Shown here piece by piece: positions 10,064 through 21,317 of a stretch of 64,000 bases of DNA. Both the position numbers and the translations under genes were made by a program. The notes under the pieces were generated by a model that saw only the letters and a list, made by a program, of their open reading frames with translations, searched no databases and was not told the DNA's origin. The DNA comes from Periconia sp. R9002. Its lineage: Eukaryota > Ascomycota > Dothideomycetes > Pleosporales > Periconiaceae. The first letter of the stretch is position 1. Each line of letters opens with the position of its first letter. The DNA is taken from NCBI GenBank assembly GCA_023627715.1, contig JAMAHW010000019.1, positions 231,994 to 295,993 on the forward strand, read 5' to 3'.

Positions 10064-11297
10064 ATGCCGCCAAAAGGAAAGGGAGAGAAGCCGAAGGAGA
10101 AGAAGGTCGCCGTGGATAAGGTCTGTATCATTTGGAGTGTGCGCAGTGAGCATTTTGACTAATAAATATGCTTAGACCTTTGGTATGAAGAACGTACGTC
10201 CATGACATCCTCCGACCCCACCACTGCCACCACTACAACCCAACCCTAAATTCGCCGTCCAGCTGTTACCAGAGTGCGCCACTGACTGAAGAAACACACA
10301 GAAAAAAGGAGGGGCTGTACAAAAGCAGATCAAGCAGATACAGCAAGCTTCGGCAGGCGCGAAATCGCCAGCCGAGAAGAAAAAGGAAGCCGAGAAACTA
10401 CAACGAGAGAAGGAAAAGGCCGCCGCAGAACAAGCTCGCAGAGAAACAGCGGAACTATTTAAGCCTGTACAAGTGCAGAAAGTTCCCTTCGGAGTCGACC
10501 CTAAAACCATTCTGTGCCAATTTTTTAAGAAGGGCAACTGTGAAAAGGGCAAGAAGTGCAAATTCAGCCATGATCCTAATATCGAACGCAAGACAGAGAA
10601 GAGAAGTTTGTACACGGACACTCGAGATAAAGAAGCAGAGGAAGAGGAAAAGAAGAAGGATACCATGGATGATTGGGATGAAGAGAAGCTGAAGAAGGTT
10701 GTTTTGAGCAAGCATGGGAACCCGAAAACAACCACGGACAAGGTATGCAAATACTTTATTGAGGCAGTAGAGAACCAAAAGTACGGATGGTTCTGGGTGT
10801 GTCCGAACGGAGGCGACAAGTGCATGTACAAGCACTCGCTACCACCTGGGTATGTGACATTTTTGCTTTCCCCCATCCACAAGTGAAAGCATGTATTAAT
10901 TTTGACTAGATTCGTCCTCAAAACTAAAGAGCAACGGGCTGCTGAAAAGGCTCTCATGGACAAGTCTCCGCTGGCCACACTTACTCTCGAAGACTTCCTC
11001 GAATCAGAGCGACACAAGCTCACAGGCACGCTTACCCCGGTCACCGCTGAAACATTCGCCAAATGGAAGAAAGAGCGTCTCGATAAGAAAGAAGCAGAGG
11101 CTCAAGCCAAGCAGATGAAAGATGCAACAGGTAGAGCCATGTTCGAGAAGGGTGACTGGCAGAACAGTGAAGACGAGAGTGACGATGATAATGATGGTGT
11201 ATGGAACTTAGAGGCTTTGAGGAGAGAGACTGAAGCTGCGCGGCAGAGAAAAGAGGAAGAGAGATTGGCAGCACAAATGGGTTCGGGAGCTTCTTGA
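10064..11297 (+). CDS. TMA46: Tma46/DFRP1-type CCCH zinc-finger protein
   Basis: Four exons: 10064-10120, 10176-10193 (18 nt, TFGMKN), 10302-10849, 10910-11297; total 1,011 nt, 336 residues. It starts [20 protein letters not shown] Lys/Glu/Ala-rich coiled coil (about 30-75) precedes two CCCH fingers: [19 protein letters not shown] and a second from [19 protein letters not shown] to CMYKH. After the fingers comes FVLKTKEQR and an acidic/basic tail with [14 protein letters not shown]. This is the architecture of the DRG family regulatory protein (Tma46, human ZC3H15), which binds and stabilises the developmentally regulated GTPase Rbg1/DRG1 and associates with ribosomes. All junctions preserve phase. 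Exon 2 is a micro-exon. Confidence 0.93.
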
Positions 11298-11868
11298 GAT
11301 ACCTATGGCCAGGTCGAGATCAGCATTCCGAACCGATGCTGAAGAAAGAAGGCAAAGATCCCTCATCTCACAATGTGTTGACTGTGAGCTCTTACCCACC
11401 TACGCAATGCTGCAAAAGCTTGTGTTGCAATCTGCATGGAATCTTTAAAAAACGGTACAAAAAGAATGATGGTTGATCGGATATTGGCAAGATGAATCTA
11501 CATCACAACCTTAGCGATTTGCGATTTGCATTTATCCCATACCGATTTGCTTACTATCAAACGGTTTACACATAGATTATGGGGTTCGGCGTTGGGGTTT
11601 GGGGTTTGGGAATGGAAAACCATTGCGACATGCAGGGTCCCAAGGCCTTGCTGGTTTCTCAATTGGACTCACTCGGATGCTTAGTCTTATAACAAATACT
11701 TGTCGTTAGTAAAATCACTGCTGGAATATGTAGTATGAAGAATGTGGACTACTTTATTATCATTTCAAGGGAAATGCAATGCCGAAAGGATGGAATATAT
11801 GTAAAGGAATCCGATTTTGGACGCTATGCAACAAAGATTACACAACTCTACATTTCCACACGAATCGC
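11298..11868. other. Intergenic with a G-rich run
   Basis: Convergent 3' region between TMA46 and the phenol hydroxylase. It contains a G-run cluster at 11581-11610 (GGGG, GGGG, GGGG, GGG with short spacers), reported separately. No gene is recognised. Confidence 0.45.
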
Positions 11869-13829
11869 TTACAACACCGCCCTCTCCTCTCCCAGCGTCT
11901 TCCCAGTAACGGCACTGAAGTATTTGTTCAACGCCTCAGCCGTGCCCTTACCCTCCACGAGGCGCACCACCACACCAACATATCCATCTGGTCTCACTAC
12001 CACAATGCCGCCCTCTTCCTCGTTGAGACCCATTTTAGCATGCGCTGACGCCTTTGCATCTGGCACACGCTGATCCCAGATGTCGTCCGCGTAGACGTGG
12101 TCTCTGTATTGTGCGAAAACGGTGGGAAGCATTGCGTCGATATCGACTTCTCCGTGGGGTAAGTTGAGGATAGTGCAGAGTGTCAGGAAGGTCGTGTGTG
12201 GGTTGTGGCGTTCGTGGTATCGATCCTTGTTGGTATCGCGATGCGCAAAGATGCTGTAAAAGGAAGACGGGTTGGACAGATGCATCGAGAGATCCTTGAT
12301 TGCACTCGACGTCTTACTCGGGACACCCCCAAAAATGTAGATTCGGTAGGAACCATTGAGCGGGATCTGCTGCTCCAAGTGTACGACATTGGCGTCCACG
12401 ACCCTTGTTACAGTGGCCGGGTGGAATGTTCGCCCGGTGCGGAGCGATGTGCCCTTCTGGTAAGAAAGGATAAGCGGGTGCTGGGCTAGGTGCGAAGGTC
12501 CCCAGTTGATGGTGTTGGGGTTGTACGCTACACCGTAGCCCGAAGTAAATTCGCAAGACGCTTTAAAAGTCTTGATGAACTCGTTCTCTTCAGCCGGTCC
12601 GGACGCGTTGGAAGCGCCCGCCACTTCGCCGGCGGAAGGAATGCGGGTGGAGAAAAGCTTGGCGTAGCGTGCATCGAAATCGAGTAGGTTTTCAGCGATG
12701 AGCTTCCGTTCCGATTCATAGGTGGAGAGGATGCTGCGGGGTGCAAATCCGGATTCCACGTGGTGGATCTTCCAAGCCAGGTTTACGGCGTCAAGGAATG
12801 CCGTGTTCATACCTTGACCCGCTTTGGGAGAGTGGGTATGGCAAGCATCGCCGCCCATGAACACACGCTCGTCCAGCGTGTAGTTCTCGGCAATGCCCTG
12901 CCCGATCGGGTAAACAGAGAACCACTCTACACGATCCCACGTTATTGTGTAAGGGCGGAGTATCTCTTTGGCGTGTTGTTGAACCTCTTCCGCCGTGGCA
13001 GTTTTGCGAGGGTTCCAATCTTTATCTGTCGACGAGGCGACTTGGATGTACAGACGGACCATGTTGTTTTCACGGGGAATCACCATTATCGATCCAGCGT
13101 CAGAATGTATCGTACATTTCATCTGCGTCCAAGTCAGTGGCTGTAGGGAAGAAAGTAAGTGAGGAGTCCTAAGCGTAGACTGACCTTGATGTCGGGAAAG
13201 TCTGTGCGGACAACACCATCCATAACTCCCCATACATGTGCAATAGGATCTTTGTAGCGTATCTTGACACCGAGTTGGTCCCTCACAAAACTCCTTGCAC
13301 CCTCCCCACTGAACAAGTACTTCGCTCTGACAGTCTCCGAAATGGTACCATCCACATGTGCCAAATCGACTTTGACGGGGTACTGAGGATCTGCACCATC
13401 GTTCTTGAACCCGGTAATTGTCCATGGCCTCTGTACACTGGTACCGTGTTTTTCAATATCTTCAATGAAGACTCTTTCGATCAGCCCCTGGTGTAGCAGC
13501 GTTGTGAACGGATATCTTGTGTCAATAAATTTAGGACAGCTAGCCCACGTTCCAGTCCGGTGAATCCCCTTGGAGTTTGGATCCCAGAAAGCGACCTCGT
13601 AAACTTTTGCGGGATCATGGGCCATAATCTTTCGTTTGAGGCCCATGTTGCGGAGCAAGTCCAAAGACCGCGGTTGAATGCCATCGGCGCGGCCGGTCGC
13701 TGTGGGCTCTGGGCGGTTGTCGATGTGCTTGATCTTGTAACCCCATCTTGCCAGACAGGTCGAGAGCATAAGCCCAACGGGGCCGGCACCCACGATGACA
13801 ATGTCGAAATTCTCGGTCGTCAGCGCCAT
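11869..13829 (-). CDS. FAD-dependent phenol 2-monooxygenase
   Basis: Two exons, 13829-13185 and 13122-11869, intron 62 nt, 632 residues, normal for fungal phenol hydroxylases. The N-terminus carries the ADP-binding motif [10 protein letters not shown] (about 15-24) followed by an acidic/basic strand end (IDNRPEP). The FAD GD motif is [17 protein letters not shown] in exon 2. At the DG-motif position the sequence is [12 protein letters not shown], so the usual Asp is Glu. The thioredoxin-like C-terminal domain (from about residue 450) is present, with [12 protein letters not shown] near the end. Such enzymes hydroxylate phenols ortho to the hydroxyl using NADPH and oxygen. No aromatic ring-cleavage gene is nearby, so it is not in an obvious catabolic cluster. 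Two in-frame acceptors 18 nt apart exist; I chose the downstream one because it joins DIK to MKCTIHSD. Confidence 0.92.
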
Positions 13830-14724
13830 CCTGTGTGTGATGGTCTTGTGCCTTGTTTATAAAAATGTTTCTATGTTTGTCACGACGACACGATGATGCA
13901 GGCGAGGGTGTTAGCACCGAAAGGAAAGAAAAGGACAAGGGTATTAAATTGAAGACAGATTAAATAGATGAAGCAATCAATCCGTCAATCAGCGACGCGA
14001 GCCATGATCCACGACGTGAGCGTCGTTGGCGTTTTAAAGGCCGACGGTGGGCAAATCATAGCAGGTTGCCGAAATCTCATCTTCAGCAGCCGAAACAAAT
14101 CGGTAGTGAAATCGGCGGCTATGTTTGGACAGAACTAAAAAGAAGGATGCAAGACCGCCCCCGGCACAGCAGCATGTTCAAGGTGTCCGGTTTGTGATGC
14201 CGTCATGACCGTGGGGAGAGCGGGGACATAAGGCGGCTGATCGAAACGGCAGTCGCAGACGCACCTTGTCTCGTTTCCTCTTAGCCTGTGACCCCATATG
14301 GCTTAGCAGATAACCTTAATCGCAGCTAGCGCTGTTATATTACGGATGAATTGCCGACGATATCCACGATCCATCCCACGCGCCAAGATTCCGCCATCCC
14401 GTTCCGCTCAATTCCTCCGCATTCCGCGAGTTATCACCGGTCATGAAGCCGTGATTTCTCTTGATACCTACCGCCTCACCGAGATTTTGCTAGTACTTGA
14501 ATTAATCATACGCTGGTGTGAGCGGGACTTTGGTCCAACGCTGTCCCTGGATCAGAGCATGACATCTCTTCCGCTTTGGAACCTGATATTCAACGTATGG
14601 ATAGCACCACATATCAATCTTTGACTGTATAGTCCTTCACAATAGTGAACAATACAATACAGTAATGCTAAGCTATCCTGCCTACACCATAGCCACCAAA
14701 ATTATCACCGAACACTGGCTTGCA
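13830..14724. other. Intergenic upstream of the phenol hydroxylase
   Basis: About 0.9 kb between two minus-strand genes. It holds the hydroxylase promoter (near 13830; a TTTTTATAAA-like box on the minus strand at about 13857-13866) and the RAD10 3' UTR. A short open frame near 14346-14624 shows no protein-like features. Confidence 0.4.
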
Positions 14725-15831
14725 TTACTGCTTCCGGAGTTTGTTCAGGGCAGCCTGGATGCCTTCACTCATGCTTCCATCATTCTGCTTCTGTTTACCA
14801 GTGTCAGATGCCGGAATTTCCTTTTTATTAATACTAGTCGCAGCACCTGATGTCGGTTGATGATTGGTCTTTTCTATTCCTTCTTCATCTATAGACACAT
14901 CGGCAGGCGGCCCCTCCGCGAGACGGCGTAATGGCCTCTTGTCTGCATCCGCCACGCCTGAAATGGGCGTAGTAGACTTGAATGAATTAGCTATTGGTGC
15001 TTCATCTTCTATTCCAACCAGCGAATCCTGTAACAACTCTTCATTGAATGTTTGGCCATCTCCAGTAGGGGCAGCTGCCGAAATCTGCTGAGATGGGTTT
15101 GCTGGAGTATTTTCAGACGCAGTGCCTCTCTTCGTTGCCCTTTGTAGACGGAATGGTTCTCTCACAGCATTGCACCAGCGCTGGACCTTCTTCTCTCCCC
15201 ATCCAGCAATCAGCCCGAGCTCTTCGGGCGTAGCATTCACAGCTGTACGAACGCTTCCAAAGTTGGATACAAGACCAACCGCATCAGTTTTGTTGATACT
15301 ACGAGGCACCGTAATGAAATCGACTAGAGTATCCGAGTATTTGGTGGATTGCTGGGTCCGGATCGTGGTTGGAGCAGCGTGCTCGAATGTTTTGAAGAGT
15401 TCCAGATAACGCCCTGCCTCCTGTGCGCTCCAAGCCAGAATGACGGTTACATTATTCACCAATGACGTCTTGGATAGTTCGCGCAAGGATTCCTCGTGAT
15501 TATCGATGTCGACCATGACAAGCAGTATGCGCAGCTGATATTGACCCTTGAGGTCACGGATGCGGTTGTAGACATATTCGGGATGCAAGCGGTGGTACTT
15601 GAGCGACAGAAATAGGGCGCAGGTTGTAGCACCTAGAACGTAATCGGCAGGAATGTCTGAGTACTCCCAAGCCACAGATCGCACACTATTGAGGATGGGA
15701 TTCCCCTTCTGTCGTGGCGAGACGAGGATGGAGCTGGGGCCGGAGCGCGTTTGGAGAGCCTGGGGTTTGGGCTGTTGCACCGGTGCAGGTGCAGGTGCAG
15801 GTGCAGGAGGCCGACGAGCAGATTCATCCAT
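14725..15831 (-). CDS. rad10: Rad10/ERCC1 nucleotide-excision-repair endonuclease subunit
   Basis: Single exon, 368 residues from the ATG at 15831 (MDESARRPPAPAPAPAP); the frame opens slightly further upstream, but this start fits best. The ERCC1-like core starts at GNPILNSVRSVAWEYSDIPA and runs through GATTCALFLSLKYHRLHPEY and RILLVMVDIDNHEESLREL. It is followed by a helix-hairpin-helix region with FGSVRTAVNATPEELGLIAG and GEKKVQRW. This non-catalytic partner binds Rad1/XPF and positions the complex for the 5' incision in nucleotide excision repair and single-strand annealing. The C-terminal 130 residues are Ser/Thr/Pro-rich and poorly conserved in appearance, with a KQ end. The N-terminal Pro-Ala repeat is encoded by a six-base tandem repeat. 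Confidence 0.92.
   Translation of the reverse strand: MDESARRPPAPAPAPAPVQQPKPQALQTRSGPSSILVSPRQKGNPILNSVRSVAWEYSDIPADYVLGATTCALFLSLKYHRLHPEYVYNRIRDLKGQYQLRILLVMVDIDNHEESLRELSKTSLVNNVTVILAWSAQEAGRYLELFKTFEHAAPTTIRTQQSTKYSDTLVDFITVPRSINKTDAVGLVSNFGSVRTAVNATPEELGLIAGWGEKKVQRWCNAVREPFRLQRATKRGTASENTPANPSQQISAAAPTGDGQTFNEELLQDSLVGIEDEAPIANSFKSTTPISGVADADKRPLRRLAEGPPADVSIDEEGIEKTNHQPTSGAATSINKKEIPASDTGKQKQNDGSMSEGIQAALNKLRKQ
15779..15809. repeat. Short tandem repeat (CAGGTG)n inside RAD10
   Basis: About four and a half copies of a six-base unit read CAGGTG on the plus strand. On the coding (minus) strand they encode alternating Pro and Ala. Being a multiple of three, copy-number changes would keep frame and only lengthen or shorten the N-terminal linker. 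Confidence 0.8.
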
Positions 15832-16369
15832 GCCAGCGGGTACCTCGATGCAGAGGCAGAGACAGCTCCGGCATTGCCTAGGGCTCAAATGCAGGTGAGC
15901 CGATGGTGGTTTAGGCTCCGCGTTGGCTGTGAGACGTTTGATATCAAACCTTCGAGGTAGACTGTTTGTTAGCTAAGTAGACAATGTTAGTCAGTCGCAC
16001 GGCAGTGCACGTGACGTTCCGCTGGAACGTCCAGTCTTGGTCTTGTCCTCGCCATTTCCATTCCCTCATCGCCTCGCCCACTTCCACCCACTCTACCCAC
16101 CCACGCCTGTCCAACACCCACGCATTCCCTTACCCTGCCGCCACACGCATATACCACGCTCTTTCACCCTACATACATGCGCATGCGCAGCTCATAAAGA
16201 GCGCCCTTCGCATTTGCCGCGGTCGACCCGCGACCCGACCAGCCAAGCGCTCTTCCACTTCTCATCGTCACCTTCGCCTCTCGTGTCCGCCAGTACCTCG
16301 TCCACACCGCAGCCCGCCCACCTACCGTCCTCCTCAGCCTCATTCTGCTCTGCAGACTCTGCGGTCTTA
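15832..16369. promoter_or_regulatory. Shared intergenic region of RAD10 and MED19
   Basis: The 538-bp gap between divergent start codons. The MED19-proximal half (about 16040-16340) is strongly C/T-rich on the plus strand, typical of fungal pyrimidine-rich leaders. The MED19 frame is open upstream to 16037 but lacks protein character there. Confidence 0.45.
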
Positions 16370-17619
16370 ATGTCGCAAAGTGCGAAGCGCCAACGCACGT
16401 CGTACTCGCCCGCCAGCCCGCCTTACCACCTCGCCGCCAAGCCGAGCGAGACAAAGACTCCCATTGTTCACCCCAACACTCCGACCTCCCCGCCATACCC
16501 TTCGATGAATTCGCAGTCAAATGGCGGTTTTTCTTCCTCTGCGATTGGTCCTCCCTCCGTAATGACACCTCCGGCCTCGGTGGTCATGTCGCAACAATAT
16601 TCTCCCTCCGGCCCTACAGCTGGTAACGCACCCACGACCTTCACCCCTGTTAGCACTGCAGGCCACTCCAACTCGATGAATATCGACAGCGATGGTGACG
16701 CCGTGATGCTTGACACACAAGAAAGTGATGCTGCAGTACGGTTAGGCCGACGTAGACGGACCGATCACAACCGGCAGCCGGGGAACATATTTGCACCGGA
16801 TGGAGGCGTTGCAGCGGCCAAGGGTATTTGCGGAAGTCAGCTTTTCTTGGGTTGCCAAAGCAGTAAGGTCCCCTTTTTTACAGCGCAATCTTGCTCTGTG
16901 TTACTGACATGGGTTGCTGGATAGCCTACCAGCCGTCGCGACCACACGCCTCACAAGATCTCTTTGAGCTCTATAAACTCGGCCCTCTCGCGCGTTCGGT
17001 TGCTCGGACGAATCCAGTCACCGGAGAGAAAACTAATAAGCTTAGGAAATCATACGAGGGGCAGATTAAGAAGATGCAGATTTCTGGAAAACACAAGGCG
17101 GTCAAGATGGATGGGAAGCTTACTGGCTTGATGAGCCTTCCTGAGGAGGAGTATTACGCCACCGTCGTGTCTGATAAAGATGTTAGCAAAGTCGCCCTCA
17201 ATCCCGAAGGAACTGCTCTTAATCCATCTCTGGGCGATCTTGTCAGCCGTGCCTTGGGCGGTATCGGGCCAGGAGGGCTTTCCCAATCCGAGTTGATGAA
17301 ATATCGTCAATATATCGGCACCGACGACACTGGTAAACCAAAGCCCAATCTAGAACCAACACCTCATCGGGCCACACCTTCTGCTTCGGGGACCCCAACC
17401 ACTCACACCCCAATTTCAAGGATATCAAGGCCCGAACGAACAGGGTCAAAACGACAGTACACTGACGGATCGTACCAAGGATATGGTGAGGGATTCGCGG
17501 ACGATTTCGCAGATTCCACTGGCGGCGAGGACAATGCACAGGGCAATTTTGCCAAAAGACGGAAAATGGGATTGGAGCAGAGATCTCGTCAAGTCGAAGT
17601 CGGCGGAGTGCGGCGATAG
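16370..17619 (+). CDS. MED19: Mediator complex subunit 19 (Rox3)
   Basis: Exons 16370-16862 and 16925-17619, intron 62 nt, 395 residues. The start (MSQSAKRQRTSYSPASPPYH) begins a low-complexity Ser/Pro/Thr region. Exon 2 carries the Rox3 signature: DLFELYKLGPLARSVARTNP, then VTGEKTNKLRKSYEGQIKKM. A conserved block GLMSLPEEEYYATVV follows, and further on LGGIGPGGLSQSE. The C-terminus is basic (FAKRRKMGLEQ). This subunit sits in the head/middle of Mediator and links activators to RNA polymerase II. Divergent from RAD10. Confidence 0.92.
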
Positions 17620-20600
17620 CCTTGTCAAAAGTCAAGGTTCTGCGATATTTGATCGCAGTGCATCATTCCTTCCTAGGCTCGTGTGGGGCAAGGCCTGGTT
17701 AATAACACTGCTTCATGAGAAGATATCATCTTCTCCATACTAGAAGAACGCTGTAGTGAATGTTCCTATTCAGCAGCACAGTCCACAGATGATGGACAAC
17801 CTATTTTTTCAAAGGCCTGGCAGACCGTACGCGAGTCTAGCTCCTTCGCTTCAAAGGCTCGGAGCGCTTACCCGTCATCTCATCGTCAGCCGCAGATGGT
17901 TGGCGAGGTCATCCACAAGTTTATACTTCCATTTCATGCGTCATACATGGGGTGCTTATCGACCGAGGCACACGAAAACGGATTTCAGTATGGCGTTCAC
18001 GGTCTTGATCTTTCTGCTTTTCCCCGTCAAAAAAGATACCACCTCAAGGGGTTGCGCTCCCGTCCAAGAGTATGCTAATTGAGCATCAAGCCGAGACTTA
18101 ACACAAGTCATTACGTCCCTTCTGTTTTGAATTTTTCCTGCTAGAATATCTTCGTCATCTTGTTCTCTTACGTCGTCGTTGTTCTTTTCAAGCATTGATG
18201 CTCATGGTTTCAGCATCTGATGGGGATGGACGATCAGTGAGCTCAGGCATTGGACTGGGTTTGGGGATAAGGTCTGCCGAACTGGCATTCACGTTTATAT
18301 GTGCATATTGGGTGGAGTTGAGCCCAAATGATACCCTGCTGGCTAATTCTAGTCGAAAATAAGGAATGAAATATCTCAACAATCAGTTGCAATGATCGCC
18401 CTGCTTTTGTGATTCCCTAGCCTAAGATCATAAGAATGACAATCACAGACATGTTCTCGACAGTCTGGCTGGAATTATGGCGTCTCTTTAACTTCACTCC
18501 AAGATATACATCAATGCTAGCACTTGAAGTTAGTGAAAACAAACATACGATCTGATTGCATATCTCACCTAGAACATAACATTGTACATTCAAAATTTCG
18601 GTTTCAGTCACGAGCTACCAAAGTCTTGATCTCGGGGCTCTCGAAAGGGTCATTAGATCAAATGAACCCTCCGGTCATCTCACACGTGTTTTGATGTCGC
18701 CACATACTATCGGCCGTTCCAAGTTCTCTATTATAAGACCGGCCTATCTTTGACCTCGTAGTTTTGAAGGGAATCACAAAGTGATGCGGGCACCTTGCAA
18801 GCTCCGATGTCGTGTATCCTGTACCTCAAGTGAGAGATAGGTAGGAGCAAATAGAGTTAGGTAGGTACAACAGAGCAGGGGGCTAATCCGTCAACATACG
18901 CCAAAAACGTGCAAGCCGTGGCACAATGTGACAGCGACCCTAGACGGGTGAATCTACGAGGTAGCCACAACAAGAGAAAAAATCAGGGGACATATGACCG
19001 GAGAGGAGTTGACCGAAAAAGACGGGACGATGTTGAAGAATTGACCCGCGGCTTTGGTCCAGCTACTAGGTACCGGGCCCCTGCCGATGGCGAACGGCGT
19101 ACGAAAAGCGGGGCATTTGTGTGGGCACTCGGTCAGTCCGTGCGCTCATACCTTGTCTCGTCCAGACGACAACTTTGTGTCCTTCAACGCCCTCCTACGT
19201 GTCCCTCTCTGATGCTGTCCTTTGCGGACAAGTCCCATTACTGATGTGAGGCGAAAGGAAAAAGAAGGCAACCAGGGCTAGTTTTAGGCAATGAGGCGAG
19301 GCGGCACACGACCGCGCTCGACCAGCCTTCCTCCAATGGTTTCCAAAGAAAAGAGTATCACTGATTGTCCTTGAGGAATCGCCCTGCACCTACCTGTAAC
19401 AGGGCATGTCCATCGTCAGCTTTATTTTTCTTCCTTTGATAAGGGAGCGCACATGAAATCATGCACGAGCACAGGACAGACACCATGCCGTATCTGTTAG
19501 CTTTGCACGAGTGATTAACCGACAGAATGCGAAATCCCAAAGAAGAAATCGTCGATCCATTTGTTGTCATACGTCGCTAAGAACTGATTTTCTTGAGGCC
19601 GGCCTCCTGTGGTGGTCTTCCAGCGAATACGGCGTCAAAGGATTGAGCAATTCAACCATGCAGACGCGGTTTCACCTTTGCTTACACCACTCTAGGTGAC
19701 TCTGAAGATAACACATTCTCTGAACCCTGTATGATCGATAAATGCCATATACCTATGTGCTCGGGTGTCTGATACTAAGTGCGAAGTGGGTGACACCCTG
19801 GATAGCAGGCCCACGTTTCGCGCAAGGTAGCCTCATAGGGGGCTATGGCAAAACGTTGAAGTCTGCCTTGAGGGAGCCTCGCCAGACAAACATTGGCTTG
19901 GGGGCTGAATCTACGGAGGGTAGAACATAAGCTGCTGCGCCTCCTGTTAAAGATATATACCTCTATCATCGTTTCCAATTGAGATGGATTTTTAGAGATT
20001 TCGAATTCTGCAAACTCTTCCATTTATCCTAAAAACATTTCACGGAGATTGAACTCTCCACGGTGTAAACAAACCAGGACGACTTGAATCAAACAGCAAA
20101 CCTTAACGTATGACGCACAACCGGAACTAAAAGTCCATATTCCCTCCTTTCACGTTTCGTCAGCGAACTCTCCTCATCACTTTATTACAGGATCTCGGCT
20201 GCTTTCCGACTATAGCCATATAGCTACATCACCCAAAAATGGAACCAGGAAGCAGGTGTGCGCCTCATTTTTTCGCCTTGAAACTTCCTTTTTCCTGATA
20301 CCGTCCCTGTCGTTGTCCCAACCCGGTTACCACTTGGTGGTGCGCGTTGTGATTCGTTTAGCTGCGATGTTACCGGTGAAGGCACTATATTGCCTCTTCG
20401 AATCGCACCTCCGCCCGAGCACCTAGTCCTGCATCGCTTAATGGCGACAGGTAGATTCTACAATGGGTGATACGCCCCCGAGACAAAGATATCGCGAATC
20501 CGAGTCTGCCGTCCGACCGCAATCTCCTCCACGCTACCGAGACCCCTTCCTCCAGGACACAGCGTGCGTAGAACTACTGGCCGCAACAATCTGCTGCTAG

Positions 20601-21317
20601 GACGCCTATAAAACCGGATACCAAGTTGGATTCGTGCCACGTAATACCCTTTACCCAGAGAAGGCAAATGCCTATCACGGTTCGGTCCATGGTGACATGA
20701 TACAATTTTCCGTGATTTTGTTCCTTTTCACGCTTCGGCTTACACGCAGCTGATCTCATTTTTATTGCTGGGAATTCAGACTCTGAGGGGTATCAAAATA
20801 AGTACAGTCCTGCTGGACTATGTTGGCTTTGATCCTGGCGACGAATTTGTTCGTTGCCGGCAGCGATTGGAGTAGAAAAGGCTGGATATCTGCACTGCAA
20901 TCGCAGACCAAATAGAAGTATTCAGTTCATCCACTCCGCACAGCAAAATGCATTTGTTCGTCAATGCACGGAACTGGACATTTGAGTTAGTATGAATCGT
21001 TCTCATGCTCGTCTTGCACAGGCTTGAACTAACACCCTTTAAGAGTTATTTCTGGTAATCACAGCAGCACCACGAATTGCTCTGGTGGCAATTATCCACC
21101 CGCTCATTGCCCACGCTTCCCCCCTTCATATACAGCATCGACGCTTTCAGCCTCCTTTAAGGAAACCCCTGGACCTTCCCCGGATATCAATCAAGGTTAT
21201 TTCTTGAACGGCACCACACCCCCGGACAATCATAGGCTTCCACGCACCCGAAGCTTTCGGAAAAAGATTGGGAAAATATTCCTTCGCCTGTCACGTTCTC
21301 AGGATTCTCGCCCAAAT
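17620..21317. other. Long gene-poor interval
   Basis: About 3.7 kb with no protein I can support. Frames up to about 110 codons occur on both strands, but all have random-looking composition. Two AGGTAGGT-type motifs (18857-18868 and, reversed, 19388-19397) are present. The right end (21033-21317) is open in the frame of the following zinc-finger gene and may be its 5' coding part or leader. No transposon ends or tRNA were found. Confidence 0.45.

Noticed and set aside
17756..18082. Open frame downstream of MED19
   Set aside because: Random composition and located in the likely 3' UTR; no homology recognised.
20036..20067. tRNA-like T-arm (GGAGATTGAACTCTCC) near 20040
   Set aside because: The hairpin loop is one base short and no anticodon or acceptor stem fits around it.
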